Below are positions 18,385 to 27,889 of a stretch of DNA of 64,000 bases, piece by piece. The stretch comes from an uncultured Gammaproteobacteria bacterium (GTDB lineage: Bacteria > Pseudomonadota > Gammaproteobacteria > UBA6429 > Thiohalophilaceae). Made by a program: the position numbers and the translations under genes. Where the stretch lies: contig CAJYAN010000007.1 of the NCBI GenBank assembly GCA_913064945.1, positions 62,001 to 126,000 on the forward strand, read 5' to 3'. A model generated the notes under the pieces. That model was not told the origin of the DNA and searched no databases. It worked only from the letters and a program-made list of their open reading frames with translations. The number at the start of each line of letters is the position of its first letter. Position 1 is the first letter of the stretch.

Positions 18385-19053
18385 ATGAATCAACTGATAG
18401 ATAACCACGGTGCCCCTGACAAACCGGAGATAGCAGTCCTTTATGCGGATGAGGCCCTGCTGGTCCTCAACAAACCGGCTGGCCTGTTGTCGGTACCGGG
18501 CAGGGGACCGGATAAGCAGGACTGTCTGACCAGTCGGGTCCAGGCCGCCTTCCCCGGGGCGCTGACGGTACATCGACTGGACATGTCGACGTCCGGCCTG
18601 ATGCTCATGGTGCGGGGACTGTCGGTGCAGCGTGACCTGCAACGACAGTTTGAACGGCGCGAGGTCAACAAGACCTATATCGCCCTGGTTGATGGGCGCA
18701 TACCGCCACCGCGTGGTGAGATCGACCTGCCGCTGATTAATGACTGGCCTAATCGGCCCCGGCAGAAAGTGGACCATGCGCAGGGTAAGCCTTCACTGAC
18801 TCGCTATCAGGTTCTGGAGTATGACCCGCAAGCGAAGATTTCCCGGCTGGAGTTGCAACCGGTGACGGGTCGTTCACACCAGTTACGCGTGCATCTGCAG
18901 GCAGTGGGACACGCCATATTGGGCGACCCGCTCTATGCCTCGGCACCAGTCCAGCGTAAGGCACCGCGGCTTTTGCTGCACGCCGAGTCGATTGGCCTGC
19001 GACACCCTATAAGCAATGAGTTTGTGGTATACCATTGCCCGACGCCATTTTAA
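18385..19053 (+). CDS. rluA: Dual-specificity rRNA/tRNA pseudouridine synthase RluA
   Basis: Makes pseudouridine in 23S rRNA (U746) and certain tRNAs (U32) in E. coli. The protein matches E. coli RluA closely: NKPAGLLSVPGR, the catalytic HRLDMSTSG (D66), LPLINDWPNRPRQKV, TGRSHQLRVH and APRLLLHAE. At 222 residues it has the family length with no S4 domain, which distinguishes RluA from RluC/D. It follows the radical SAM gene by 61 bases and may share its transcript. Confidence 0.92.
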   Translation: MNQLIDNHGAPDKPEIAVLYADEALLVLNKPAGLLSVPGRGPDKQDCLTSRVQAAFPGALTVHRLDMSTSGLMLMVRGLSVQRDLQRQFERREVNKTYIALVDGRIPPPRGEIDLPLINDWPNRPRQKVDHAQGKPSLTRYQVLEYDPQAKISRLELQPVTGRSHQLRVHLQAVGHAILGDPLYASAPVQRKAPRLLLHAESIGLRHPISNEFVVYHCPTPF

Positions 19054-19385
19054 TCGTCAGCGGTCTATTGTAGAGCCGTTATTTTGTGTCGTCGCTGACG
19101 CAGTTTGGGCGATTTTGAGTTATTTTCAGGTAACATTTCCCGTCAGAAGCAGGGATTTGACCTGAGATACGGGGGATCGCCACAATTAAAGCCATATCGG
19201 CGCTTCTGGCGACTGTCACGACTTCGATAAAATCCTCGCCAGATGCACTATTGTTATGCCCTTTTCGCGTCAGTTTGGGTATAATGCGCCGCTATTTTTT
19301 AGATGAATGCCTTCCCCAGGATATTGCAAACCGTGGTCGGGGCCAGCACTCGTTCACTATTTAACTTTTATAGAGTAGTAAGCAC
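19054..19385. other. Leader region upstream of EF-G2
   Basis: About 330 bases without a gene, holding the probable EF-G2 promoter (listed separately) and then a leader of about 90 bases. No riboswitch class was recognised. Confidence 0.4.
19280..19285 (+). promoter_or_regulatory. Probable -10 box of the EF-G2 gene
   Basis: A perfect TATAAT in the context GGGTATAATGCGCCGC, a pattern common before highly expressed proteobacterial genes. No good -35 hexamer lies 16-18 bases upstream, so the position is tentative. Confidence 0.45.
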
Positions 19386-21473
19386 ATGACTGATTTATCA
19401 AATTACAGAAACATAGGTATTTTCGCTCACGTGGATGCCGGTAAGACAACGACCACTGAACGTATCCTGAAATTGACCGGTAAAGTTCACAAGACCGGTG
19501 AAGTACATGATGGTGAAGCCACCACTGACTTCATGGACCAGGAACGTGAGCGCGGTATCACCATTCAGTCCGCTGCTACCTCTTGTCAATGGAACGGCCA
19601 CCGCCTGAACATTATTGACACCCCTGGACACGTTGACTTCACAATCGAAGTCTATCGTTCCCTGAAGGTGCTGGATGGTGGCGTGGGTGTCTTTTGTGGT
19701 TCCGGTGGCGTTGAACCCCAGTCGGAAACCAACTGGCGTTATGCCAATGACTCCGAAGTCGCCCGTGTTATTTTCGTCAACAAGCTCGACCGCATGGGTG
19801 CCGATTTTTATCGTGTCGTGGGTCAGGTTAAGAATATTCTGGCCGCTAACCCGCTGGTCATGGTGCTGCCGATTGGTATCGAAGAAGACTTCAAGGGTGT
19901 GGTTGACCTGCTGAGCCGCAAGGCCTACCTCTGGGATGACTCCGGTCTGCCGGAAAATTTCGAAGTGGTCGAGCCACCAGCCGATATGGCCGACAAGATT
20001 GAAGAGTGGCGTGAAAAACTCATCGAGACTGCCGTGGAGCAGGACGATGCGCTGATGGAAAAATATCTGGACGGTGAAGAGCCGTCCATCGACGATATCA
20101 AGCGTTGTATCCGCAAGGGTACCATCGCGCTGGATTTCTTCCCCACTTACTGTGGTTCCGCCTTCAAGAACAAAGGGATTCAGCTGGTGCTGGATGCCGT
20201 AGTGGACTTTCTGCCGAACCCTACCGAGGTCAAGCCACAGCCGCTGACCGACGAAGAGGGTAACGAAACCGGCAAGTTCGCCATTGTGAATGCCAGTGAA
20301 CCCTTCCGTGCCCTGGCGTTCAAGATTATGGATGACCGCTTTGGCGCCCTGACCTTCGTCCGTGTCTACTCGGGTAAGCTGAATAAAGGGGACACCGTAC
20401 TGAACACCTTTACCGGCAAAAACGAGCGCATTGGTCGCATCGTGGAAATGCACGCCAATGACCGTATTGAGCTGGATGGCTGTAGCGCCGGTGACATCGT
20501 CGCCTTTATCGGCCTGAAAAACGTGCAGACGGGTCATACCCTGTGTGATCCGAAACACCCTGCGACACTGGAACCGATGATTTTCCCGGATCCGGTCATT
20601 TCCATTGCGGTAGCGCCCAAAGACAAAGCCGCCTCGGAAAAACTTGGCATCGCGATTGGCAAAATGGTGGCGGAAGATCCTTCTTTCCGGGTCGAGACCG
20701 ATGAAGACAGCGGCGAGACCATCCTCAAGGGTATGGGCGAACTGCACCTGGACATCAAGGTCGACATCCTCAAGCGTACCCATGGCGTCGAAGTTATTGT
20801 CGGTAAGCCGCAGGTTGCCTATCGTGAAACCATCACGCAGCGTGTTGAAGATAGCTACACCCACAAGAAACAGTCGGGTGGTTCCGGTCAGTACGCCAAG
20901 ATCGATTATATTATCGAGCCGGGTGAGCCGGGCAGTGGCTACGTGTTTGAATCCAAGGTAACGGGTGGTAACGTCCCACGCGAATTCTGGCCGGCCATTG
21001 AGAAGGGCTTTAAGCTGAGTATGGACCGTGGTGTGCTGGCGGGTTTCCCCTGTCTGGACTTCAAGGTGGTCTTGATGGATGGTGCCTTTCATGCCGTCGA
21101 TTCCTCGGCCATTGCCTATGAAATTGCCGCCAAGGCCGCATATCGTCAGACCATGCCCAAGGCCGGTCCGCAGATGATGGAGCCGATCATGAAGGTGGAC
21201 GTCTTCTCCCCCGAAGATAATGTCGGTGATGTTATCGGTGACCTGAATCGTCGTCGCGGTATGATCCAGGGACAGGAACCCGGTCCTACTGGTGTGCGTA
21301 TCAAGGCACAATGTCCGCTGTCCGAGATGTTTGGTTACATCGGTGACCTGCGTACCATGACCTCCGGTCGTGGTCAGTTCTCCATGGAATTTGACCACTA
21401 CTCACAGTGTCCAAAGAATGTTGCCGATGCGGTTATCAAGGAAACTCAGGAGCGCGAGGCGGCCAAGAAATAG
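19386..21473 (+). CDS. fusA2: Elongation factor G, EF-G2 type
   Basis: A 695-residue translational GTPase: G1 [11 protein letters not shown]2/G3 RGITIQSAA and DTPGHVDF, G4 NKLDRMGA, then the domain II-V sequence typical of EF-G. The sequence closely follows the second EF-G of Vibrio/Shewanella ([43 protein letters not shown]). It is not flanked by rpsL, rpsG or tuf, so it is a paralogue rather than the str-operon fusA. Whether it does translocation, recycling or a stress role is not shown here. Strong, G/C-ending codon use suggests good expression. A long reverse-strand frame in this gene is an artefact. Confidence 0.92.
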   Translation: MTDLSNYRNIGIFAHVDAGKTTTTERILKLTGKVHKTGEVHDGEATTDFMDQERERGITIQSAATSCQWNGHRLNIIDTPGHVDFTIEVYRSLKVLDGGVGVFCGSGGVEPQSETNWRYANDSEVARVIFVNKLDRMGADFYRVVGQVKNILAANPLVMVLPIGIEEDFKGVVDLLSRKAYLWDDSGLPENFEVVEPPADMADKIEEWREKLIETAVEQDDALMEKYLDGEEPSIDDIKRCIRKGTIALDFFPTYCGSAFKNKGIQLVLDAVVDFLPNPTEVKPQPLTDEEGNETGKFAIVNASEPFRALAFKIMDDRFGALTFVRVYSGKLNKGDTVLNTFTGKNERIGRIVEMHANDRIELDGCSAGDIVAFIGLKNVQTGHTLCDPKHPATLEPMIFPDPVISIAVAPKDKAASEKLGIAIGKMVAEDPSFRVETDEDSGETILKGMGELHLDIKVDILKRTHGVEVIVGKPQVAYRETITQRVEDSYTHKKQSGGSGQYAKIDYIIEPGEPGSGYVFESKVTGGNVPREFWPAIEKGFKLSMDRGVLAGFPCLDFKVVLMDGAFHAVDSSAIAYEIAAKAAYRQTMPKAGPQMMEPIMKVDVFSPEDNVGDVIGDLNRRRGMIQGQEPGPTGVRIKAQCPLSEMFGYIGDLRTMTSGRGQFSMEFDHYSQCPKNVADAVIKETQEREAAKK

Positions 21474-21497
21474 GCTGCAGCATCTGTTCCTCAGGTT

Positions 21498-21531
21498 AAA
21501 AAAAGATCGGTTAATCCCGGTCTTTTTTTTT
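21498..21531 (+). terminator. Rho-independent terminator of EF-G2 gene
   Basis: An A-rich stem ending GATCGG pairs (one G-U) with CCGGTC around a short TTAATC-type loop and is followed by nine T's. Lies 24 bases after the EF-G2 stop. Confidence 0.85.
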
Positions 21532-21675
21532 GCTGGAAAAAGCCGGTCCCTCAGGTCACACAGTGCCTGGTGGGGTATAACGGTGGGTAATCCTGACCTG
21601 GAAATGCGCCATACTTGTAACAGAAAATTGCAGGTGGCACTTCTCCTCGTGTCCGCAATCCTTATTAGGTGTTGA

Positions 21676-22902
21676 ATGACTGACCTCACACGCTTGCTGA
21701 AATTGAATGACTTTAAAGACCTGGATGACATGGCCCTGATCGAAGTTGCCGAGCACGCACGACTGCAAAAGCTGCAAGTCGGCGACCGTGTAGTCGCTGA
21801 GAAAATGACAAATGATGTCCTTTACTTATTAAGCGGCATTCTTGAGGTACAGACCACGGGCGGAGTGCATCAGACGCTGGAGGCGACATCTGAGCGGGCA
21901 CAAAACCCGGTATTTTTTACGAATACACCCGGTCACTATGCTCGCAGCATAAAAGCGGCAACGTTATTGCTGGTTGAAAAGACCATGATCGACAAGTTTG
22001 GCATTCAACATCGGCGTAGTAGTGGTGAACTGGACTATGCTGACTTTGATACGCTTCCCGCCGGCGATTCCAGTCTCACGCTGATGAATGAGATCACCAA
22101 ACTCTTCCAGAGCAAATCCATTACGCTACCCAGCCTGCCGGAAGTGGCGATTTATATCAATTCAGTGTTGGCAAGGGATGATGTCAACGGCAAACAACTG
22201 GCCAAAGTCATACAGATGGACCCGATTATGACGGCACGAGTGATTCAGGTCGCCAATAACTTAAATACTCAGGTGCCATGTACCTCGATACAACAAGCCA
22301 TTAAACGCATTGGTCTAAAAGGCCTGCGGACGATTGTTAACGCCGTGGTGTTACGTGACCTGTTTATGCCAGGTACGGAACTCATTGTGAAGCGTTTTAA
22401 CCAGTATTATGAACACAGTATTCGAGTCGGCGTGATTTGTTATGAGCTGGCAAAGCACCTGCCGGGGTTTGATAAACAGCATGCCTTTCTGAGCGGCGTT
22501 CTACACGATATCGGTGTGGTGCCCATTCTGGTTGTCGCCGACAAGCACACCGAACTGGCTTATAAAGCCAGTAATCTTGAAGCCGTGTTACGCCAGCTTA
22601 AAAGTTATATTGGTGGTGTTGTCCTGCAGCAGTGGGAATTTGATAAAGAGTATATCGAGATCGCCAAACATGCCTATGACTGGAATCGACAAACCACCAG
22701 AGCAGATTACTGCGACCTGGTGCAGGTCGCCCTCATGCATACTCATCTGATCGGCGGTAACAAAATTGAAGGCCCGGCCTTGTTTGACCTGCCCGCTTTT
22801 AAACGTCTGGGCATGGATAAACTGAAGCCGGTCGATAATCTTCAGCGGCTTAAAGAAATGAGACTACGAGTACAGGAACTGGTGAAAAAGATTTGTCAGT
22901 AA
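21676..22902 (+). CDS. HDOD-domain signalling protein with cyclic-nucleotide-binding-like N-terminus
   Basis: A 408-residue cytoplasmic protein. Residues 1-115 resemble a degenerate cNMP-binding/CRP-like barrel (LQKLQVGDRVVAEKMTNDVLYLLSG). Residues about 145-345 form an HDOD domain (LPSLPEVAIYINSVL, QMDPIMTARVIQVANN, SIQQAIKRIGLKGLRTIV, LSGVLHDIGVVP). HDOD is a phosphohydrolase-like scaffold without full HD-GYP catalytic residues, used in regulation of motility, cell cycle or c-di-GMP signalling. No regulator gene is next to it, so its pathway is unknown. Confidence 0.87.
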   Translation: MTDLTRLLKLNDFKDLDDMALIEVAEHARLQKLQVGDRVVAEKMTNDVLYLLSGILEVQTTGGVHQTLEATSERAQNPVFFTNTPGHYARSIKAATLLLVEKTMIDKFGIQHRRSSGELDYADFDTLPAGDSSLTLMNEITKLFQSKSITLPSLPEVAIYINSVLARDDVNGKQLAKVIQMDPIMTARVIQVANNLNTQVPCTSIQQAIKRIGLKGLRTIVNAVVLRDLFMPGTELIVKRFNQYYEHSIRVGVICYELAKHLPGFDKQHAFLSGVLHDIGVVPILVVADKHTELAYKASNLEAVLRQLKSYIGGVVLQQWEFDKEYIEIAKHAYDWNRQTTRADYCDLVQVALMHTHLIGGNKIEGPALFDLPAFKRLGMDKLKPVDNLQRLKEMRLRVQELVKKICQ

Positions 22903-22916
22903 TAAAAATCGCTGTC

Positions 22917-24329
22917 TCAGGTTAACGGTGGCCTCGTATCGTGCGAGGGGGTGATTCCTGAGCGAATAAGCTTTTTGCGGTTACCGACGACATCAAAGAT
23001 TAATCCGGTTAATGGATTGAATCTGGCAACCCTGAAGATCAGGCGGCGGATAGTGGTGGCCTTGACCCGCCGAGTCTCGTGTAGTTGTGGCAGAAAATAT
23101 ATCGCCGTCAGCCCACGCAGCAGGAACGAGCCAATAAAAAGATAATACAGGCTGCTTGGCCAGTGATGTTGCCAACCAAACAGACTCAGGTCTGCTGGCA
23201 AGTAACTGCCCAGCAAGCCGCCTAATAGCGCACCGAGGAAAATCCCGATACTGGCGATAACATTGTGGATGGCCATAAAGGTGGACCGCTTACCAGACGG
23301 TATCAGGTCAAACAGATAATTACCGGCACTCAGGGTAAATCCCGCCCAGATAATTCCACTAAAGGCCTGGGTACAGAGCAGATAATAAAAACTGGTTGAG
23401 AACAGCCACAAAAAAGGCACGAAGGGAATCAGACTGCCACAGGCCAGCAGGATAATACGATTCCCAAAGATGTCGGATATCCTGCCCCAGTAGGTCAGGG
23501 TCAGAAATTGCATCAGGACCGCTGCCGCCGAGCAACACATAAACTCGATATAGCTGAACTTTAGGTCGCGCAACAGGTATACGGAAAAAAACGGTGAAGC
23601 CAGCGCGACGGAAAATTGCATCAGACAAAAAAAGCCGACGAAACGGCTAAAGGGGGTGTGGCGTAATTGCCGCCAGCCGGTTTTGTCCAGCATGACTTCC
23701 AGGGCCGCAACGTGTCCTGGCGGGTCATACATCTGTTTTAGATGATAGACCGAGATAAGTCGAGATAAAAAGGCAAAGGCAAAGATCAGTAAAAAGCCGA
23801 TCTGGGTCGTGCCTGATTTTGAAAACAGGTTAAGTACGATGCCGGCGCTGACCAGGGCCAGAAACGACATCATGGAGGAGATACGTGTCCTCCGGGCAAA
23901 GTAACGGCCGCGTTTTTTTTCCGCGACTAATTCCCCCATCAGGCTGGACCATTGCGGGGCGACAAGATTACCGAAGGCATAAAATAAAATGACACAGCAA
24001 ATAAAGACTTCGACGGCATGCGCAGGGAAAACGAATGGTAAGACCGCCATGGGTACCCAGATCATGGCCTGCAAGAGGGCGCCACCGAGGATAATACTTT
24101 TGCGCTGGCCGGTCTTGTGGCCAAGCCAGGCCGAGAACAGTTGCGCAAACGAGGCTATCAGCGGTGGCACAGAGGCCAGAAAACTAATCTGTACTGTCGT
24201 CGCCTGCAAAAAAATCGCAAAGGCAGAGAAGTAACTCTCGCCACTGCCCGCCATGAGTGAATAGGCGGCACCATCCCGCACCGAGTGGCGCAGTGAGCTG
24301 TCTATTTTGGGGTCAGGAGAATAACGCAT
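22917..24329 (-). CDS. MFS transporter
   Basis: A 470-residue membrane protein with 11-12 hydrophobic segments. The loop LGHKTGQRKSIILGGA between the second and third helices is the MFS signature (G-x3-D/G-R/K-x-G-R-R/K). The centre carries a cytoplasmic loop near 205-230. The basic C-terminal tail of about 60 residues is unusual for a simple sugar carrier. It is 84 bases after the PLP decarboxylase gene on the same strand, which is downstream of a SET-domain gene; the three look like an operon, so a role in exporting the product of those enzymes is plausible. Substrate not known. Confidence 0.85.
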   Translation of the reverse strand: MRYSPDPKIDSSLRHSVRDGAAYSLMAGSGESYFSAFAIFLQATTVQISFLASVPPLIASFAQLFSAWLGHKTGQRKSIILGGALLQAMIWVPMAVLPFVFPAHAVEVFICCVILFYAFGNLVAPQWSSLMGELVAEKKRGRYFARRTRISSMMSFLALVSAGIVLNLFSKSGTTQIGFLLIFAFAFLSRLISVYHLKQMYDPPGHVAALEVMLDKTGWRQLRHTPFSRFVGFFCLMQFSVALASPFFSVYLLRDLKFSYIEFMCCSAAAVLMQFLTLTYWGRISDIFGNRIILLACGSLIPFVPFLWLFSTSFYYLLCTQAFSGIIWAGFTLSAGNYLFDLIPSGKRSTFMAIHNVIASIGIFLGALLGGLLGSYLPADLSLFGWQHHWPSSLYYLFIGSFLLRGLTAIYFLPQLHETRRVKATTIRRLIFRVARFNPLTGLIFDVVGNRKKLIRSGITPSHDTRPPLT

Positions 24330-24413
24330 GACGTTGAAGCGTTACATAGATAGCCGGGGTTGTCACTTGCTTAGCGCATATCGCGGTATTTCAGCTTGAA
24401 CGCTGGGCCAGAA

Positions 24414-25628
24414 CTAACTGAAGAGAAGAAATTCTTTAAATTCGCCACGCATACAATGGTTGGACGCCATTGATGATGAATAGGCACCGGCGTTCATCAG
24501 CACCAGGCCATCATCCTCTGCCAGCGGTGGCAGGTCGATGTCGTGATAGAAGATATCCAGTGCCTCATTGATATGGCCCGCGATGCTGACCCGTTGTGTT
24601 GCACCCGGTCTGGGCCGGGCTGGTAGCGGCAAAAAGGGTAGTCCATAGACAGCAGGTTCCAGGGCAATATTAAAGCCGGCATTAACGCCAACGAAGCATT
24701 TATCGCGCTTGGTCTCGATACTGTTGACTGTCAGTAACAGGATGCCGCTGTCCTTGACAAGATAGTCGCCGGGCTCGATTTCGAGTGTGACGGGTCGTGG
24801 CGCAAAATGCCGGGTCAGGATCTGAGCCCATTTTGGTAAATCCAGCGGCTTGTCCGTCGCCACATGTGGTACCCCCAGACCTCCGCCGACATTGACAATC
24901 TTAACGGTCTCGATCTGGTCAACAAACCAGAGGCACTCCTGGATGATGCCTTCCCAACAATCGAGTTCGGGGGTCAGGTAACCACAACCGGTGTGAAAGT
25001 GAATCTTGGTAATGTTCAGGTCATATTGCCGAGCGAGGGCAATGGCCTCGTGAAACTGTTCTTTATAGATACCGAACTTGGTGGTATTGGCGCCACTATA
25101 GTGCAGCTTGTCATTGTCTGCTCGACCAATGCCGATCCCTGGATTGACCCGGATACCAATGTCGCGGCCACGGCCCAGTTCACCCCATTTACGAATCGCG
25201 TGTAAGGAGTCGCAGTTCATGGACAGACCATCCAGGCGAGTCAGGCGTTGCAGGTCATTATTCGACAGGCTGGTATTGGTAAAAGAGATCTCGTCAGGTT
25301 GAAAGCCACAACTGATGGCGTGTTCGACCTCGTTAGGGGAACAGGCATCAATGCCGACCTTGCCCGTAGCCTTGAGATAGGTGAGCAGGGGGGCAAATCG
25401 ATTGGCCTTCATGGCATAGAGCAGTCGACTGCGGTCTTCGAGACCAGCAGCGGCGAGGGCCGCGTGCAGGCGATCAATATTCGCCGTCAGTCGACTGGCG
25501 CTATAAAAGAAGGCTGGCGTACCATGCCGGTCAGCCAGGCGAGAAACATCATGTCCAGCAAACATCAGACGACCCTCCCGGTAGCAAAGGTCCGTTCTTT
25601 GCCACCAGGAAGGGGTGGGGTCTGTCAT
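24414..25628 (-). CDS. Fold-III PLP decarboxylase, diaminopimelate/ornithine decarboxylase-like
   Basis: A 404-residue alanine-racemase-fold PLP enzyme. K74 in YAMKANRF is the Schiff-base lysine, HFHTGCGY and NVGGGLGVPH bind the cofactor phosphate, and MNAGAYSSSMASNHCMRGEF is the C-terminal active-site segment. Lysine DapDC usually has CESGD in the substrate-binding segment; here the corresponding region reads EIEPGDYLV, so the substrate may differ from meso-diaminopimelate. The start overlaps the stop of the upstream SET gene in ATGA, showing translational coupling. It could decarboxylate an amino acid or act as a racemase-like enzyme; the reaction is not settled. Confidence 0.85.
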   Translation of the reverse strand: MTDPTPSWWQRTDLCYREGRLMFAGHDVSRLADRHGTPAFFYSASRLTANIDRLHAALAAAGLEDRSRLLYAMKANRFAPLLTYLKATGKVGIDACSPNEVEHAISCGFQPDEISFTNTSLSNNDLQRLTRLDGLSMNCDSLHAIRKWGELGRGRDIGIRVNPGIGIGRADNDKLHYSGANTTKFGIYKEQFHEAIALARQYDLNITKIHFHTGCGYLTPELDCWEGIIQECLWFVDQIETVKIVNVGGGLGVPHVATDKPLDLPKWAQILTRHFAPRPVTLEIEPGDYLVKDSGILLLTVNSIETKRDKCFVGVNAGFNIALEPAVYGLPFLPLPARPRPGATQRVSIAGHINEALDIFYHDIDLPPLAEDDGLVLMNAGAYSSSMASNHCMRGEFKEFLLFS

Positions 25629-26098
25629 ACCGCGACGACCTTGTTAAGCATAAATTCCTGATATTGGGAATCGGTTTCATCGATGGCCTGTTTTTTACCG
25701 GTAATCCAGCCACGACAACGTTTGGAACCACAGGAACAGGGAAACTGTTTGTACAGCACATCTTCGGTCTGGGCATAATCCATTAACAAATAATCGCCGG
25801 CCTTGATCTTGCGGGTTGCGAATACCAGCATGCGCTTCATATCGAGGCGAATATTGGGTGCACAGGAATGCAGGAAGTAGCCAGAGAAATGGATATCGTA
25901 CAAATGCACCCCCGGTTTGATTTGCAGGGAGTGCTGGCGGATATCGTGAATGATCTCGCCATGAATTGCCGCGACAAGGTCACCCCGGGAAAAATCCTTA
26001 TGGGTGATAACACCAAATCCGGTTTTATCATCCTGTACAATTTCAAAGTCTTCTTGCTTCGGGTAAAGCGAGTTATCGGTGTACGTCTCTGGGTACAT
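25625..26098 (-). CDS. Small SET-domain methyltransferase
   Basis: A 157-residue protein built almost entirely of a SET domain: KTGFGV (25-30) for SAM binding, YFLHSCAPN (74-82) in place of the NHS motif, GDYLLMDYA (101-109) with the catalytic-type Tyr, and a post-SET-like zinc cluster CSCGSKRC (C121, C123, C128). Eukaryotic SET enzymes methylate protein lysines; bacterial members are few and mostly uncharacterised. AAGGAAG precedes the ATG. It is the first gene of an apparent SET-decarboxylase-MFS operon, so a small-molecule or a partner-enzyme lysine could be the substrate. Confidence 0.82.
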   Translation of the reverse strand: MYPETYTDNSLYPKQEDFEIVQDDKTGFGVITHKDFSRGDLVAAIHGEIIHDIRQHSLQIKPGVHLYDIHFSGYFLHSCAPNIRLDMKRMLVFATRKIKAGDYLLMDYAQTEDVLYKQFPCSCGSKRCRGWITGKKQAIDETDSQYQEFMLNKVVAV

Positions 26099-26632
26099 TG
26101 TTCACGGCTTCCTTTTGGGTTGGTAGATAAAAGGCAGGGTGATTGGCCATGCCGGGTAAATTTTGTGACTTATACAATCGATACGAGCATGCAGCAACAA
26201 TTAATTTTTTGGGAACAAATACAATGGTTTGCCAGCATGCGGGGAGGTGAGCCACGGCAAAATGATGTAAAAACCGATGTAATTGCTTTTACTGACTAAT
26301 TAAAAATAACGATTGTGATTAGCAAAATTATTGCATGTCATAAAACATAGCAGAGTGAGTAGAAGATTCCAGTGAGGCAGGTCTTAGAAGACAGACCGCT
26401 CAGGGTTAATGAATCGTTGCTCATTATACCCTTGTTACAGCCTGCAAATAAAAAATACCAGGCCAGGGATGGCGTGTGATTTTTCACCCGGTGTTGGGCT
26501 GAAATGGCAGTCAATTTAATAAAACGATTGTGTTGAGTTAAATTATTAATCGACTGCCGATTGACAGTCCTCTGGTGATTGCTGGAGGATGCGTTACGCC
26601 AAATTGCCTGCCCCTCATCGAGAAGTATCAAC
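26099..26632. other. Divergent intergenic region between SET and 2OG-oxygenase genes
   Basis: About 530 bases with no credible ORF, containing the promoters of both divergent units. One inverted repeat is listed separately. Confidence 0.4.
26506..26558. promoter_or_regulatory. Inverted repeat in the SET/2OG-oxygenase divergent region
   Basis: GGCAGTC (26506-26512) and GACTGCC (26552-26558) are exact reverse complements, and the inner A/T bases also pair. It lies about 75 bases before the oxygenase start. It might be an operator shared by both units or an RNA hairpin; inference only. Confidence 0.35.
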
Positions 26633-27277
26633 ATGACAGCAACGCTGCCTCCAATCATTGTGCCTAATGAGATCGACCCGTTCATTATCGCCAGTGTGCA
26701 TACGGCAGGCTGGTGTGTTGTAACAGATTATATCCCTGCTTTCGTGATTTCGACACTACGTGAGGAGTTACTTGAGCAATGGCATCAGGGTGATTTCAAG
26801 GCGGCGGGGATCGGTCGTGGCAGTGGCCAGGTTGTGGAAGCATCCATCCGTAGCGATCAGTTAAAATGGTTGAGTAGCGAAGACTTAACCCCGGCACAGA
26901 GTTATTACTGGCAGGCGATGAATGGTTTGCGCCAGCAACTAAATCAGCAATTATATTTGGGGTTGGTTGAATTCGAAGCCCATCTTTCCGTATATGCCTC
27001 GGGTTCATTCTATCAGCGACACTGTGATCAGTTTCGCGGCGTTGGCCTTCGTGAAGTAACAGTGATTTTGTATCTGAATGATGCATGGCAGGAAGAAGAT
27101 GGTGGCCAACTGCTACTCTATAAAGATATGGACACGCCTCAGATATTGGATCGGATATCCCCCTGTGCTGGTCAATTAGTAGTATTTTTGAGTGCCGAAT
27201 TTCCGCACGAGGTCCTGCCCGCCAGACGGCAGCGTTTGAGCCTTACCGGCTGGTTTAAAAAGCGCGCTATCGACTAA
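26633..27277 (+). CDS. 2-oxoglutarate/Fe(II)-dependent oxygenase
   Basis: A 214-residue prolyl-4-hydroxylase-type dioxygenase. The iron site is the H-x-D of RHCDQFRG and the distal His of FPHEVLP; R in RRQRLSLTGWF is the 2OG-carboxylate ligand. SVYASGSFYQRH and LYLNDAWQEEDGGQL are typical of the family. GAGAAG lies seven bases before ATG 26633; the frame opens at a TTG further upstream without an SD. Substrate unknown; it is divergent from the SET-decarboxylase-MFS operon and could belong to the same pathway. Confidence 0.88.
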   Translation: MTATLPPIIVPNEIDPFIIASVHTAGWCVVTDYIPAFVISTLREELLEQWHQGDFKAAGIGRGSGQVVEASIRSDQLKWLSSEDLTPAQSYYWQAMNGLRQQLNQQLYLGLVEFEAHLSVYASGSFYQRHCDQFRGVGLREVTVILYLNDAWQEEDGGQLLLYKDMDTPQILDRISPCAGQLVVFLSAEFPHEVLPARRQRLSLTGWFKKRAID

Positions 27278-27473
27278 AACAACAAAATACATGTGCGCTA
27301 GTGATTGCTGGCTGATGTGTACCAATAACTGTAGAGCGGAGAATGCTTGCCGTGTAAATCCCGTGAATTGCCTACGATGGTCATCTCGGCAATCGTGACG
27401 TTACGATACGGAATTTTTGAAAATGTTACCTGGAGATGGCGGTGAGGACATTCCTGCGATTTGACGTAGGATG

Positions 27474-27503
27474 AAAAAAAGCCATGCAATGATTGCATGG
27501 CTT
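27474..27503 (-). terminator. Rho-independent terminator of the PsiF-like gene
   Basis: AAGCCATGCA and TGCATGGCTT are perfect arms; on the minus strand the stem is followed by seven T's (the A-run at 27474-27480). It ends the transcript of the gene at 27536-27751. Confidence 0.85.
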
Positions 27504-27535
27504 CTTCTATCGGTATACCTGTGGGTAATCTGATA

Positions 27536-27751
27536 TTACTTCTTCTTGGCATGTGCCTTTTTGGCAGCGGCCTTACACTCTTTGACGAAAGCTCTGATTT
27601 CTTTCTTGTCTTTCAGACCTTTTGTCTTTGCCTGGTGTTTACAGCTAACTGGTTTCGTTGCCTTGGCTTCATTTGCCATCGCATTGGTTTGCAGACCGGC
27701 ACCAAGTAAAATCATGCTGGACAATACAGCAGTAATGATTGTCTTTTTCAT
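27536..27751 (-). CDS. PsiF-repeat-like small secreted protein
   Basis: A 71-residue protein with a signal peptide (MKKTIITAV to MANEA) and one Cys-x-n-Cys unit, SCKHQAKTKGLKDKKE...KECKAAAKK, similar to the PsiF repeat (C-x5-A-x2-L-K-G-x-F-x3-C). The tail is very lysine- and alanine-rich. The start is ATG 27751, with AGGAG and AAAGG upstream; the longer frame begins before the SD. Function is unknown; E. coli PsiF is phosphate-starvation inducible. Confidence 0.72.
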   Translation of the reverse strand: MKKTIITAVLSSMILLGAGLQTNAMANEAKATKPVSCKHQAKTKGLKDKKEIRAFVKECKAAAKKAHAKKK

Positions 27752-27859
27752 ACCTTTAAAATCTCCTCTAAAAAAGGTGCGCTGTGACAAGGATTGTCAA
27801 AACGTGCGAAATTATCAACACAATTGTCAGGGTGTGAAAATGAATAATATTAATGGTCT

Positions 27860-27878
27860 CGATTCAAGTTTTGAATCG
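27860..27878. repeat. Perfect 8-base hairpin near gene end
   Basis: CGATTCAA and TTGAATCG pair around a GTT loop, 12 bases past the end of the Cache-like gene on its strand. No T-run, so it could be an mRNA-protecting stem or a regulatory hairpin. Confidence 0.4.
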
Positions 27879-27889
27879 TATAACTCTGC

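Noticed and set aside
19398-21398. Very long minus-strand ORF (666 codons) inside the EF-G2 gene
   Set aside because: It is exactly antisense to a highly conserved gene with strong codon bias, which leaves the opposite strand free of stops; no SD or recognised domain.
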